From positions 5,828,001-5,892,000 of the forward strand of contig NZ_RAPV01000001.1 in NCBI RefSeq assembly GCF_003610295.1: DNA of 64,000 bases, read 5' to 3'. The notes below the pieces were generated by a model. The model was not told where the DNA came from and did no database searches. It saw only the letters and a list, made by a program, of their open reading frames with translations. Shown piece by piece: positions 18,090 through 27,423 of the stretch (positions are counted from its first letter, which is position 1; every line of letters begins with the position of its first letter). This DNA comes from Paraburkholderia sp. BL23I1N1. Its GTDB lineage: Bacteria; Pseudomonadota; Gammaproteobacteria; Burkholderiales; Burkholderiaceae. The translations under genes and the position numbers were made by a program.

Positions 18090-19256
18090 GTGACTTATCG
18101 ACTGACAGACGACCAGATTCAGATCCGCGACCTGATCCGGCGAGTGGCCATGGAGCGCGTCGCGCCGCGTGCGGATGAAATCGACCGCACCGCTGAATAT
18201 CCGCACGACATGTACGCGTTGCTCAAGGAACTGGGGCTTTTCACGCTTCCGTTTCCCGAGGCTTATGGTGGCGCCGGCAGCGTGATGTCCGCCTGCATCG
18301 CCGTCGAGGAATTGGGGCGGGTTTGCTACAACACGGGTTACCTGCTGGTCGTGCAATGGACGCCGTTCGGCGCGGTTCTGGAAGGCGGCACGGAAGAGCA
18401 GAAAGCGCGTCTCTTGCCGGGGCTTGCGTCAGGTGAATTGCGTGGCGCGCTCTCCATCACTGAATCGCAAAGCGGCTCGGACGTCTCGGGAATCCGCACC
18501 ACGGCACGCCGCCAGAACGGCGGTTACGTGCTGAACGGATCGAAGATCTGGTGCACCAACTCGCACATCGCCGATTTCATGCTGGTGGCGGCGAAAACCC
18601 TGGATGAAGAAGGCACGCCGCTCGGGATCAACCTCTTTATCGTCGACCGCAAAACCCCTGGACTCACGATCGGCCCGGAGGAAGACAAGATGGGCGCGCG
18701 CGGCGTGGCCTCGTGCCCGCTCTTTTTCGACGACGCATTCGTCAGCGCCGGCGAACGGCTTGGCCCTGAAGGCGGGCAAGGCTTCAAGGTGGCCATGGAA
18801 GCGCTCAACACCAGCCGTCCGATCGTGGCGGCGCGCGCGGTAGGCATCGCGCAGGGTGCGATCGATCACACCATCCGCTTCATTCAGGACCGCGTCGCCT
18901 TCGGGCAGACGATCGGCAACTTCCAGGGCGTGCGCTGGATGGTGGCCGACATGGTCACGCAAACGGAAGCCGCGCGTCAGCTCGTCTATCGAACCGCGTC
19001 TCTGGTGGACGCCGGCGTGACGGGTCGCGAGCTCGCCCCGATGGCGGCAATGGCGAAGATGTTCGCCTCCGACGTCGCGATGAAGGTGGCCACCGACGCA
19101 GTGCAACTGTTCGGCGCCGCGGGCATCTCCAACGAGTATCCGATCAATCGCTATTTCCGCGACGCCAAGGTCGTCCAGATTATCGAAGGGACCAACCAGA
19201 TTCAGCGAAACATTGTCGCGGACAGCGTCCTCGGACGCGTCAAAAAATCGGGCTAA
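18090..19256 (+). CDS. Acyl-CoA dehydrogenase, cyclohexanecarboxyl-CoA dehydrogenase (AliB)-like
   Basis: 388 residues with a GTG start. This is a canonical single-subunit acyl-CoA dehydrogenase: ITESQSGSDVSGI for the flavin site and IIEGTNQIQRN with the catalytic Glu, unlike the six paired dehydrogenases of this cluster. Operon context (MaoC hydratase, CoA-transferase, BadH, BadI) suggests the AliB step, desaturating a cyclohexanecarboxyl-CoA to the 1-ene. First gene of a five-gene plus-strand operon controlled by site D. Confidence 0.85.
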   Translation: MTYRLTDDQIQIRDLIRRVAMERVAPRADEIDRTAEYPHDMYALLKELGLFTLPFPEAYGGAGSVMSACIAVEELGRVCYNTGYLLVVQWTPFGAVLEGGTEEQKARLLPGLASGELRGALSITESQSGSDVSGIRTTARRQNGGYVLNGSKIWCTNSHIADFMLVAAKTLDEEGTPLGINLFIVDRKTPGLTIGPEEDKMGARGVASCPLFFDDAFVSAGERLGPEGGQGFKVAMEALNTSRPIVAARAVGIAQGAIDHTIRFIQDRVAFGQTIGNFQGVRWMVADMVTQTEAARQLVYRTASLVDAGVTGRELAPMAAMAKMFASDVAMKVATDAVQLFGAAGISNEYPINRYFRDAKVVQIIEGTNQIQRNIVADSVLGRVKKSG

Positions 19257-19302
19257 CGCACCCGGCCCTTACGAGTGCGTGACAACGAAAGAGAGGACAG
19301 GT

Positions 19303-19779
19303 ATGGAAGAAATCGAAACGGTTGGCTTGGGGATTCACTGGGAAGACCTGCCCGTCGGCCGCAAGTTCAGGACGGTCGGACGCACCGTGACCGAAGCGGA
19401 TGTCGTCAATTTTGTTTCCGTGACCGGCATGCTCGAAGTGCTGTTCACCAATACCGAGTTTCTGAAAAAGACGTCGGCGATCAAGGGCCGGGTCGCGCCC
19501 GGCGCGCTGGTGTTTACCTTCATCGAGGGGTTGCTCACGCAGGCGACGATGCAAGGCGTGGGTTTCGCGTTCCTGAACATGGAGCTCGACATCAAGGGTC
19601 CAACCTTTGTCGGCGACACGATTCACGCCGAATGTGAGGTCATCGAATGCCGGGCCAGCAATGGGCGCCCGGGACTGGGGCTCGTGCGCACCCGCAACCG
19701 GGTGTTCAAGCAGGACGGCTCGGAAGTCATGGTGTATACGCCGCTGCGGCTGGTGAAAGGCAGAGACTACAAGGCGTGA
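19303..19779 (+). CDS. MaoC-like single-hotdog dehydratase/hydratase
   Basis: 158 residues beginning MEEIETVGLG; the ATG at 19303 follows GAGAGGACAG, a good ribosome site. Single hotdog domain with the MaoC N-terminal pattern WEDLPVGRKF and TEADVVNFVSVTG. It sits where a BadK-type hydratase would be expected between AliB and BadH, so it may hydrate the cyclohexenecarboxyl-CoA (inference). The usual D/H active-site motif is not clearly conserved (VTGMLEVLFTN), which lowers certainty on catalysis. It ends 2 bp before the next gene. Confidence 0.8.
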   Translation: MEEIETVGLGIHWEDLPVGRKFRTVGRTVTEADVVNFVSVTGMLEVLFTNTEFLKKTSAIKGRVAPGALVFTFIEGLLTQATMQGVGFAFLNMELDIKGPTFVGDTIHAECEVIECRASNGRPGLGLVRTRNRVFKQDGSEVMVYTPLRLVKGRDYKA

Positions 19780-19781
19780 CC

Positions 19782-21035
19782 ATGCACACCCCACAGCAAC
19801 CTCTCGATCTGCCGACCGGTCCGCTGACCGGCGTGCGCGTCATCGACCTGACGATCAATGTGCTGGGGCCCGTCGCGACGCAGCTTCTTGGCGACATGGG
19901 TGCGGACGTCGTCAAGATCGAGCCGCCCGAAGGCGACCAGAACCGCAAGAACGGACCAGGGCAGAACCCCGACATGGCGGTGTTCTACACGATCATGAAC
20001 CGCAACAAGCGGAGCGTGTCGCTGAACCTGAAGCTGGCCGAATGCCGGGAGGCTGTGCTCCGGCTCGTCGAGACCGCCGATGTCTTCATTCACAGCATGC
20101 GGCCGAGCGCGGCGAAGCGCCTCGGCATCGATTACGACGCGATCAAGGCACGCAATCCGCACATCATTTATGCATCGGGCCCTGGCTATCGTCCGGACGG
20201 ACCCTACCGGGACCGCCCCGCATTCGACGACGTCATCCAGGGCGAGAGCGGAATCGCCGCCATGAATCGCGATGCGGACGGCTCGCCGCGCTACTTCCCG
20301 ACGGTAATCGTCGACAAGTTCTGCGGCTATGTGCTTGCCTCGTCCGTCAGCATGGCGCTGTATCACCGCGAGCGCACCGGTCTGGGCCAGTGCGTACAGG
20401 TGCCGATGTTCGAAACGATGCTGCAGTTCAACCTGTTCGAACATCTGTGGGAAGGCGCACTCGGCTCGGCGGACGGCAAGGGGCTGGGTTATTCGCGTAT
20501 GTTCTCGCCGCACCGCCGGCCGTACGCAACGAAGGACGGTCACATCTGTCTGCTCGCGGTCAACAACGACCAGTGGCGGCGCGTGCTGTATGCGATCGAC
20601 GCGGCTCATCTGCTCGACGATCCGCGCTTCTGCCACATGGCCGACCGCATGCGCAACATCAACGAGCTGTATCGCATGGTCAGCGACGCGATCCAGACCC
20701 GGACCACGGCCGAGTGGAATGCCATCTTCGCGGCCGCCGATGTGCCGCACGGTCCGGTGCGTGAACTGAACGACCTGATGCTCGACGACTACCTGAAAGA
20801 GACCGGGTTTTTCCAGCACTACGAGCATCCGACAGAAGGCGACATGGTGATGACGTCGATCCCCGTGCACTTCTCCGAGTCGCCCGGCAATGTGCGCTAC
20901 CTGCCGCCGAATCTGGGCGAGCACAGCGTCGAAGTACTCATGGAGGCCGGATACACCGCGAGCGAGGCTGCGAAACTGAGCGGCCGCGCCCCGGTCGATT
21001 CGACACCTGTCGCTGAAGCGATCACCAAGGCTTGA
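19782..21035 (+). CDS. CaiB/BaiF-type CoA-transferase
   Basis: 417 residues. Family motifs: GVRVIDLTINVLGPVATQLL, DMGADVVKIEPPEGD, NRNKRSVSLNLK, ASGPGYRPDGPYRDRPAFDD. Class III CoA-transferases move CoA from one carboxylate to another. In this operon it could activate the ring acid, replacing an ATP-dependent ligase. Start 19782 lies just after the MaoC stop. Distinct from the shorter CaiB-type gene at 11507. Confidence 0.85.
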   Translation: MHTPQQPLDLPTGPLTGVRVIDLTINVLGPVATQLLGDMGADVVKIEPPEGDQNRKNGPGQNPDMAVFYTIMNRNKRSVSLNLKLAECREAVLRLVETADVFIHSMRPSAAKRLGIDYDAIKARNPHIIYASGPGYRPDGPYRDRPAFDDVIQGESGIAAMNRDADGSPRYFPTVIVDKFCGYVLASSVSMALYHRERTGLGQCVQVPMFETMLQFNLFEHLWEGALGSADGKGLGYSRMFSPHRRPYATKDGHICLLAVNNDQWRRVLYAIDAAHLLDDPRFCHMADRMRNINELYRMVSDAIQTRTTAEWNAIFAAADVPHGPVRELNDLMLDDYLKETGFFQHYEHPTEGDMVMTSIPVHFSESPGNVRYLPPNLGEHSVEVLMEAGYTASEAAKLSGRAPVDSTPVAEAITKA

Positions 21036-21078
21036 CGGGCGCCATGGCGGCCCACCACATCACGCGAGGAATCCGAAA

Positions 21079-21843
21079 ATGAAAGGTCTGAAGAACAAGG
21101 TCGTAGTCGTCACGGGCGGCGCAGGCGGAATCGGCACGGCCATCAGCAAGCGCTTCGGCGAAGAAGGCTCCGTTGTCGCGCTCTTCGATCTGAACGCCGA
21201 AAGCGCCGGGCGTGTGGTGGACGAAATCGAATCCGCGGGCGGCAAGGCTCGCGCCTATCGCGTCGACATCACCGATCATGAAGGCGTGAGCGCAGCTGTC
21301 GCGCAAGTCGAGAAGGAACTCGGCCCGATCGAGATGCTCGTGAACAACGCGGGCTGGGACATGGGTGCGTTTTTTCTCCAAACGGAAAAGCCGTTCTGGG
21401 ACAAGGTCGTCGCCATCAACCTGTATGGTCCGCTGAACATGCACCACGCCGTTCTGAAGCGAATGGCCGAACGCGGCCGCGGGAGAGTGGTGAATATTTC
21501 GTCCGATGCGGGGCGCGTTGGTTCGTCGATGGAAGCGGTGTATTCGTTCTGCAAGGGCGGCATCATCGCGTTTTCGAAGACCATGGCGCGTGAAATGGCG
21601 CGGCAGCAGATCCCTATCAATGTTGTCTGCCCTGGTCCGACGGCCACCGCGTTGCTCGACAACCTAGCGCAGGGAGAAAAAGGCGAACGCATCAAGGCGG
21701 CGCTCGTCAAGGCGGTGCCCTTTGGGCGCATGGGCGAACCCGACGATATAGCGGGCACGGTCGCCTTCCTCTCCAGTGACGATGCCGCGTTCATCACCGG
21801 CCAGGTGATCAGCATCTCCGGCGGCCTGACGATGGCAGGCTGA
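21079..21843 (+). CDS. badH: 2-hydroxycyclohexanecarboxyl-CoA dehydrogenase-like SDR (BadH)
   Basis: 254 residues. Classical SDR with GGAGGIG cofactor loop, NNAGWDM, and catalytic Ser...YSFCK. Segments such as NNAGWD, MHHAVL, VCPGPT and GQV-S-SGGLTM closely recall BadH of Rhodopseudomonas palustris, which oxidises 2-hydroxycyclohexanecarboxyl-CoA to the 2-ketone. The next gene is a BadI homologue, which makes the assignment much stronger than SDR similarity alone. Ring substituents on the real substrate are unknown. Confidence 0.82.
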   Translation: MKGLKNKVVVVTGGAGGIGTAISKRFGEEGSVVALFDLNAESAGRVVDEIESAGGKARAYRVDITDHEGVSAAVAQVEKELGPIEMLVNNAGWDMGAFFLQTEKPFWDKVVAINLYGPLNMHHAVLKRMAERGRGRVVNISSDAGRVGSSMEAVYSFCKGGIIAFSKTMAREMARQQIPINVVCPGPTATALLDNLAQGEKGERIKAALVKAVPFGRMGEPDDIAGTVAFLSSDDAAFITGQVISISGGLTMAG

Positions 21844-21882
21844 GCGCCGCGCACTTATTCAACTCCCAACCGGAACATCAAC

Positions 21883-22659
21883 ATGGAATTCCAGGACATT
21901 CTGTATCGCGAGGCTGAGGGCGTCGCGACGATCACCATCAATCGCCCGAAGGTGTACAACGCGTTCAACGCGAATACGTGCGAAGAACTGATCAAGGCGT
22001 TTGGCAAAGCGGGCTGGAACAAGGACATCGGTGTTGTCGTGCTGACTGGCGCGGGCGAAAAGGCCTTCTGTACGGGCGGCGATCAATCCGGCGACGGTTA
22101 CGGTGGACGCGGCACGGTCGGCCTGCCGATCGAAGAGTTGCAGAGCATCATTCGCGACATTCCCAAACCCGTCATCGCACGGGTGAATGGCTATGCGATC
22201 GGCGGAGGAAACGTGCTCGTCACGATCTGCGACCTCGCCATCGCATCGGACACGGCGATTTTTGGCCAGGTCGGTCCGAAGGTCGGTTCGGTCGATCCCG
22301 GTTTCGGCACAGCGTACCTTGCGCGCATCGTCGGCGAAAAACGCGCGCGCGAAATCTGGTATCTGTGCCGCAAATACAGCGCGAAGGAGGCGCTCGAATG
22401 GGGATTGATCAACGCGGCTGTCCCGCCCGGGCACCTCGATGCGGAAACGAAAAAATGGTGCGACGAAATCTTGCAGATGAGCCCGACCGCCATCGCGCTC
22501 GCCAAGCGCTCGTTCAATATCGACACCGAGAACATTCGGGGTATCGGTGCGTTCGCAATGCAGGCGCTGGCGCTTTACTACGATACGGATGAATCAAAGG
22601 AAGGCGGCAACGCGTTCCGTGAAAAACGTAAACCGGAGTTCCGAAAGTTTGTGAAGTAA
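21883..22659 (+). CDS. badI: 2-ketocyclohexanecarboxyl-CoA hydrolase-like ring-opening enzyme (BadI)
   Basis: 258 residues, crotonase fold. It matches BadI over its length: FCTGGDQSGDG, GRGTVGLPIEEL, KPVIARVNGYAIGGGNVL, FGQVGPKVGSVDPGFG, REIWYLCRKYS, YYDTDES and the EKRKPEFRK end. BadI hydrolytically opens a 2-ketocyclohexanecarboxyl-CoA to pimelyl-CoA. The related MenB also has the GQ-GPKVGS motif, but no menaquinone genes lie here. Last gene of the plus-strand operon, convergent with 22712. It indicates that the pathway cleaves a six-membered carbocycle between a ketone and the CoA-ester carbon. Confidence 0.88.
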   Translation: MEFQDILYREAEGVATITINRPKVYNAFNANTCEELIKAFGKAGWNKDIGVVVLTGAGEKAFCTGGDQSGDGYGGRGTVGLPIEELQSIIRDIPKPVIARVNGYAIGGGNVLVTICDLAIASDTAIFGQVGPKVGSVDPGFGTAYLARIVGEKRAREIWYLCRKYSAKEALEWGLINAAVPPGHLDAETKKWCDEILQMSPTAIALAKRSFNIDTENIRGIGAFAMQALALYYDTDESKEGGNAFREKRKPEFRKFVK

Positions 22660-22711
22660 AGGTTCAATGCTTTGCGCGACGATGCCGCGCACCCTTCCTC
22701 GACATTCCTCA

Positions 22712-23872
22712 TCAGGCCGCCATGGCTCGAGCGTCCGCCTGAATCTGCCGCGCGTAACGGTTCAGGTGGTGCTCCATATTCCCGAACAGCACGTCGACGA
22801 TCAACATGCGCCGGTAATGATGGCCGACTTTGTACTCGTCGGTGATGCCGTAGCCGCCGTGCAACTGAATGCCTTGCTGCGTCACGAACTTGCCGCTTCG
22901 CACGGTCTGCGCCTTGCAACCCGATACCTCCACGCTGCGCGCCGGCCCGTCTTCGGTCAGCGCGCGCAGCGCCCGATGCAACGTTGACCGCGCCTGCATG
23001 GCGTCGATCGCCATATCGGCGATGCGATGCTGCAGCGCCTGAAAGCTGCCGATGGGCACGCCGAACTGCTTGCGCGTTTTCAGGTAGTCGGACGTGAGTT
23101 CAATCGTATCGTCGATGTCGCCCAGCAGTTCCGCGCAACTCGCGACAATCGCTTCATCGACCGCGGCCTGCAGTCCTTGCAGCGACTCACCGGGTGTGCC
23201 GAGCACCGCGCTTGCAGCAACCGTCGCACCTGCAAGCATCACATCGGCGGCGAGTGTGCCGTCGAGCAAGCGGTACGGCTCGAGCGTCACGCCGGTCGCA
23301 CGCGGATCGACGAGGAAAAGCGCCACGCCTGCGTCATCGCGCACGCCGCCCGCCACACGCGCGACGACGATCAGACGATCCGCCACCGGCGCACCGACCA
23401 CGAGCGTCTTGCGTCCATCGAGACACCATGTGCCGCCCGGCATCGGCCGTGCTGTCGTGCTCACATGTGACACGACGCCTCGCGCTTCACGCTCGCTGTG
23501 CGCGACGGCAATCACGGCATCGCCCGAAATGATCTCTGCCAGCAAGTCGTCGCGTTGTTCGCCGCTGGCGCAACGGGTCACGACCGCCGCGGGGAACACC
23601 CCGCACATGACATACGGCTCCAGCACGAGCGCGCGTCCGAGTTGCTCCGCGATCAGCGCACTCTCGACCGGCGTAAATCCCAGACCGCCAAATGCTTCGG
23701 GCACCGCGACACCGAGCCAGCCCATCTCGCCAAAAGTGCGCCACATGCCGCTTGAAAAGCCTGCTTCATGAGCAAGCAGTTTGCCGCGATGCTCGAACGT
23801 ATAGTTTTTTTGCACGAAGCGCTGCGCGCTGTCCTGCAACATCTGCTGTTCGTCGTTCAGATCAAAGTTCAT
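22712..23872 (-). CDS. Acyl-CoA dehydrogenase, small subunit of third pair
   Basis: 386 residues from MNFDLNDEQQML (23872); the frame to 23932 has no family similarity. C-terminus GGYGITDEYKVGHHYRR then VLFGNMEHHL, again lacking the EGT Glu. It pairs with the 23957-25168 protein 84 bp upstream. Third copy of the heteromeric dehydrogenase arrangement in this cluster. Confidence 0.87.
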   Translation of the reverse strand: MNFDLNDEQQMLQDSAQRFVQKNYTFEHRGKLLAHEAGFSSGMWRTFGEMGWLGVAVPEAFGGLGFTPVESALIAEQLGRALVLEPYVMCGVFPAAVVTRCASGEQRDDLLAEIISGDAVIAVAHSEREARGVVSHVSTTARPMPGGTWCLDGRKTLVVGAPVADRLIVVARVAGGVRDDAGVALFLVDPRATGVTLEPYRLLDGTLAADVMLAGATVAASAVLGTPGESLQGLQAAVDEAIVASCAELLGDIDDTIELTSDYLKTRKQFGVPIGSFQALQHRIADMAIDAMQARSTLHRALRALTEDGPARSVEVSGCKAQTVRSGKFVTQQGIQLHGGYGITDEYKVGHHYRRMLIVDVLFGNMEHHLNRYARQIQADARAMAA

Positions 23873-23956
23873 GTTGCGTCCTTTCGTGCTCGCAAAAAAA
23901 CGAGGCCGTTCGATGAAAGCGATCCGCGCCATCGCACCATATCGGCGAAATCGGCG

Positions 23957-25168
23957 TCAAAGTCCAAACAGCGCCTTCGCGACGATGTTCCGCTGAATTT
24001 CCGCCGTGCCGCCGTAAATCATGCATGCGCGCCGGTAGAACACCTCGGCTGCGAGACCGGGCGCGTAGTCCGGACCTGCGAAGGTCTGCACTCGCAGCGC
24101 CCGGTCTTCGTTTGGATCGGCGTAGAACACCGCACCGTAATCGCCGATCACTTCAAGCAGCATTTCAGTCAGCTTCTGATGCAACTCGGAGCCACGCACT
24201 TTCAGCATCGAACCGACCGCCATGCCGCCACTGCGTTCGTCCAAACCTTGATGCAGGATCTTCTGCACTGCCATGTCGATGGCAAGCACTTCGAGTTCGT
24301 ACTGGGCCAGTCTCGCCGCGAAAGTCGGATCTTCAAGCAAAGGCGCGCCACCCGCGCGCTCGCGCATTGCGTAGTGACGGATCTTGCGCAGATAGCGTCT
24401 CAGCGCCGGGGCTTCCGCGCCAAGGAACGCTCGCTCGTTGAACAGAAGAAACTTTGTATAGCCCCAGCCCTTGTTTTCCTCGCCGATCAGATTGTCGACC
24501 GGCACACGGACATTGTCGTAAAACACTTCGGCGAGGTGATTGCAACCGTCGAGCGTCACAATGGGCCGGACAGTGACGCCGGGCGACTTCATGTCGAGCA
24601 GGAGGAACGAAATGCCCTTCTGCGGCTTCGCTTCCGAATCGGTCCGCACCAGCACGAAGTTCCATTGACCATAGCTTCCGAAACTCGTCCAGATTTTCTG
24701 ACCGTTGACGACGTAATGATCGCCTTCGCGAACGGCCGTCGTGCGCAGAGACGCGAGGTCGGAGCCCGCTCCGGGTTCTGAAAAACCCTGCGCCCAGAAC
24801 ACTTCGCCGCGCTGGATAGGCGGAAGAAAGCGGCGCTTCTGCTCTTCGTTGCCGAATTCGCAAATCACCGGCCCGACCAGCGATACCCCTGCCTGATTTT
24901 GCGCAGGCGCGCCCGCCAGATAACACTCTTCCTCGAAGATATAGCGTTGCGCCGCGGTCCATCCTGTGCCGCCCTGGTCTGCCGGCCAGTGCGGCACGGA
25001 CCAGCCGCGCGTTTCGTGCAGGATACGGGTCCAGTGCAATGCATCGTCGTCACCGGCGAGAAAACCTTGCGCGCCGCGCCAGGCGAGATCGGGAGGCAGG
25101 TGCGCCTTCAGAAATTCCTGTACTTCGATGCGGAAGGCTTTGTCCGCGGGATTGACATGAAAATCCAT
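23957..25168 (-). CDS. Acyl-CoA dehydrogenase, large subunit of third pair
   Basis: 403 residues. WAQGFSEPGAGSDLA is intact; the C-terminal motif is YGGTAEIQRN with Gly for Glu; a Glu in LFNERAF is the candidate base. It is 22 bp downstream of the acyl-CoA synthetase stop, so desaturation may directly follow CoA activation by that enzyme. Confidence 0.9.
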   Translation of the reverse strand: MDFHVNPADKAFRIEVQEFLKAHLPPDLAWRGAQGFLAGDDDALHWTRILHETRGWSVPHWPADQGGTGWTAAQRYIFEEECYLAGAPAQNQAGVSLVGPVICEFGNEEQKRRFLPPIQRGEVFWAQGFSEPGAGSDLASLRTTAVREGDHYVVNGQKIWTSFGSYGQWNFVLVRTDSEAKPQKGISFLLLDMKSPGVTVRPIVTLDGCNHLAEVFYDNVRVPVDNLIGEENKGWGYTKFLLFNERAFLGAEAPALRRYLRKIRHYAMRERAGGAPLLEDPTFAARLAQYELEVLAIDMAVQKILHQGLDERSGGMAVGSMLKVRGSELHQKLTEMLLEVIGDYGAVFYADPNEDRALRVQTFAGPDYAPGLAAEVFYRRACMIYGGTAEIQRNIVAKALFGL

Positions 25169-25190
25169 CGGATGATGTTCCTGTTTCAGT

Positions 25191-27110
25191 TCATGGGGTC
25201 CGGCTTGCTGCGCTCGCAGGAACAGCGCGCCGCCGCGCTACCAACGTGCGAGGCGTGGGCACCGCTTCGTATAGTTCAGCGACCACGGCGCATCTTTGCG
25301 CTAGCACGTTGGCCTGACTGATCGCACCTTTCGCGCTCAATTCGCCGTTGTCGAGCGTGGGCTGCACGCTCTCCAGCGCAATCCGCTCGATCCGGCTCGA
25401 ACTGCCGCCGGAGCGCGTGGCCAGCATGTCGAGTTCGCGCTGAAAGTGCTCACGCACGCCGGCACTGGCGACGATTTTCTCAGCGTCCAACGCGCGCCCG
25501 ATCGTGTCGCCGCACAATGCCCGGCACGCTTCGAGATCGGGAAAAACCAGAGCCGTGAGAAAGTCCCGATCATGCCCGGCAATCACGACGTCACGCGCGT
25601 AAGGTGAAAAAGCATTCAATGCAGCGAGTCTCAGTTCTGCCACATTCACCCACGTGCCGGAGGACAGCTTGAAGTTTTCGGCAAGTCGGCCGTCGAAGCG
25701 CAAGCCGAGTTCCAGATGCAGCGGATCGATGAACGCACCGGCATCGCCCGAGCAGAAATAACCCTCTTCGTCGAAAGACGCAGCAGTTCGTTCGGAATCC
25801 TTCCAGTATCCCGGCGTCACGCAATCGCCCGCGTAACGAATTTCCATCTTCGACCCAACCGGCACGACCTTGACCTTGACGCCCGGTACGGGCAGCCCGG
25901 CAATCACTTCGCGGCGCGGATCCCAAGCCGCCGACATCGGCGTGGGACCGGCTTCAGTGCCGCCCAGCCCGGACATGATCAATACGCGCTGGCCGATGGT
26001 CTTCACGGCGAGTTCATCGAATGCGGCCCAGATGTACTCCGGCAGGCTGGCACCGCCGTAGTAGATCAACGCCAGCTTGCTGAAGAAATTCCGCCGCAGC
26101 GTTTCGTCCTCGCGCAGATGCGGAAGCAGTGCCGCGAGCCCCTGTGGCGTATTGAGGTAGATAACCGGCGCGATCTCCCGCAATGCATCGACCGTTGGAC
26201 CGATCTGCTCCGGAGTAGGCTTGCCGGGATCCAGGTAGTAAGTGCCGCCGCCGTACAGCGCCATGCCGAAGTTATGCGTGCCGCCGAATGTGTGATGCCA
26301 CGGAAGCCAGTCCACCAGTATGGGCGGCGTATCCTGAAGAAAAGCGAAAGTCTGCGCGACCTGCTGCCGGTTACTGCACAGCATGCGCTGCGAGTAGATC
26401 ACCCCCTTGGGCGCGCCGGTGGTCCCCGAGGTGAACATGATCTTGCCGACCGTATCGGGACCGACGTTGGCAAACGCGTCATCGACTGCCGCAGTCAGCG
26501 GCGTGGCAAGCCAGTCGGAAAAGAGCGACGCCGTGCGCCCTTCGGGCAGATTGCCGCTCACAAGACATTCGACTTCGCCGAACACTTCGCGCAACGCGCG
26601 CCCGTAAAGAGCGCCATCGTCCGCAAACACGAGGCCCGGCGTGCATACCGCGGCGAGATATTTCAGCTTGGAGAAGTCTTCGGACAGCAATGAATACGCC
26701 GACGTAACGGGCACGTAGGGTACGCCCACGTGCAGTGCCGCGAGAGCCAGCAGCGCATGCTCGAAACCGCGTTCCGAGAGAATCATCAGCGGCCTGTCAG
26801 GCGACAGGCCTAGAGCCAGCAGAGCTTCGCCGAGTGCACGTGCGCCATCGAGCGCCTGCCGGTATGTCAAATGCTCCCAGCGGGCACCGTCGGCTGTTCG
26901 TCGCGCAAGCAGCGGCCGATCGGGCGTGACTGTAGCCCAACGCACGAGACGCTCAGTCAGTCGCAGAGGATAAGAATTCAGCGCTTCGCTCAGTTCATAG
27001 ACCACACTCCCGTCAGGACGCCGCTCAACAGTGGCCTTCGTACCGCCAAGGCGAAGCGGTCGAAACGGCACATCCATCAAGGGGTCGTGTGAAAGCTGGC
27101 CTGCATTCAT
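25191..27110 (-). CDS. AMP-forming acyl-CoA synthetase, feruloyl-CoA-synthetase-like
   Basis: 639 residues, ANL superfamily. The phosphate-binding loop MFTSGTTGAPKG is present, the WLPWHHTFGGTHN segment is typical of long (feruloyl/bile-acid type) ligases, and YFCSGDAGAF gives the adenylate Asp. The C-terminal ELSAKGAISQ segment carries the likely catalytic Lys. It converts a carboxylic acid to its CoA thioester with ATP. Start 27110 follows GACGGAG; the frame extends 12 codons further without support. First gene of a three-gene unit with an acyl-CoA dehydrogenase pair, under site E. Probably the main entry activation step. Confidence 0.87.
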   Translation of the reverse strand: MNAGQLSHDPLMDVPFRPLRLGGTKATVERRPDGSVVYELSEALNSYPLRLTERLVRWATVTPDRPLLARRTADGARWEHLTYRQALDGARALGEALLALGLSPDRPLMILSERGFEHALLALAALHVGVPYVPVTSAYSLLSEDFSKLKYLAAVCTPGLVFADDGALYGRALREVFGEVECLVSGNLPEGRTASLFSDWLATPLTAAVDDAFANVGPDTVGKIMFTSGTTGAPKGVIYSQRMLCSNRQQVAQTFAFLQDTPPILVDWLPWHHTFGGTHNFGMALYGGGTYYLDPGKPTPEQIGPTVDALREIAPVIYLNTPQGLAALLPHLREDETLRRNFFSKLALIYYGGASLPEYIWAAFDELAVKTIGQRVLIMSGLGGTEAGPTPMSAAWDPRREVIAGLPVPGVKVKVVPVGSKMEIRYAGDCVTPGYWKDSERTAASFDEEGYFCSGDAGAFIDPLHLELGLRFDGRLAENFKLSSGTWVNVAELRLAALNAFSPYARDVVIAGHDRDFLTALVFPDLEACRALCGDTIGRALDAEKIVASAGVREHFQRELDMLATRSGGSSSRIERIALESVQPTLDNGELSAKGAISQANVLAQRCAVVAELYEAVPTPRTLVARRRAVPASAASRTP

Positions 27111-27359
27111 CTCCGTCGTCCTGTCGTTAGCTTGCGGGCCGCGCACCTACCGCTTCGAGCGGCTTCGTCGAACTTCGCAGCAGCCGTTACGTGAACCAAT
27201 AAATGAACGGCGATCAATAATAAGAACCAGCATACCGTGGATTCCTGCCTGCGTCCATCCTGCATCGCCTAACGTAATCGCACATCGCCGCGACGCAATC
27301 CATGTCCGGTCTCGACGAAAATCGTTCGTAGACATTTGGTCGAGAATCAGCTATTTTAT

Positions 27360-27383
27360 GAACATCGTTCGCATTTATAAACG
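27360..27383 (-). promoter_or_regulatory. Regulon operator, site E (between synthetase and thiolase)
   Basis: Minus strand: CGTTTA, 7 bases, GAACGATGTTC (27360-27370). The orientation matches the synthetase, though the palindrome also lies 54 bp before the divergent thiolase and could serve both. A near copy with one mismatch, GAAAATCGTTC, is at 27317-27327. Confidence 0.6.
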
Positions 27384-27423
27384 TTATGATATGAATTGCC
27401 ACCCAGTTTTCCGGGAGATCGGG

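Noticed and set aside
21883..22659. MenB (naphthoate synthase)
   Set aside because: Shares the GQ-GPKVGS motif, but full-length resemblance and the adjacent BadH homologue favour BadI; no menaquinone genes nearby.
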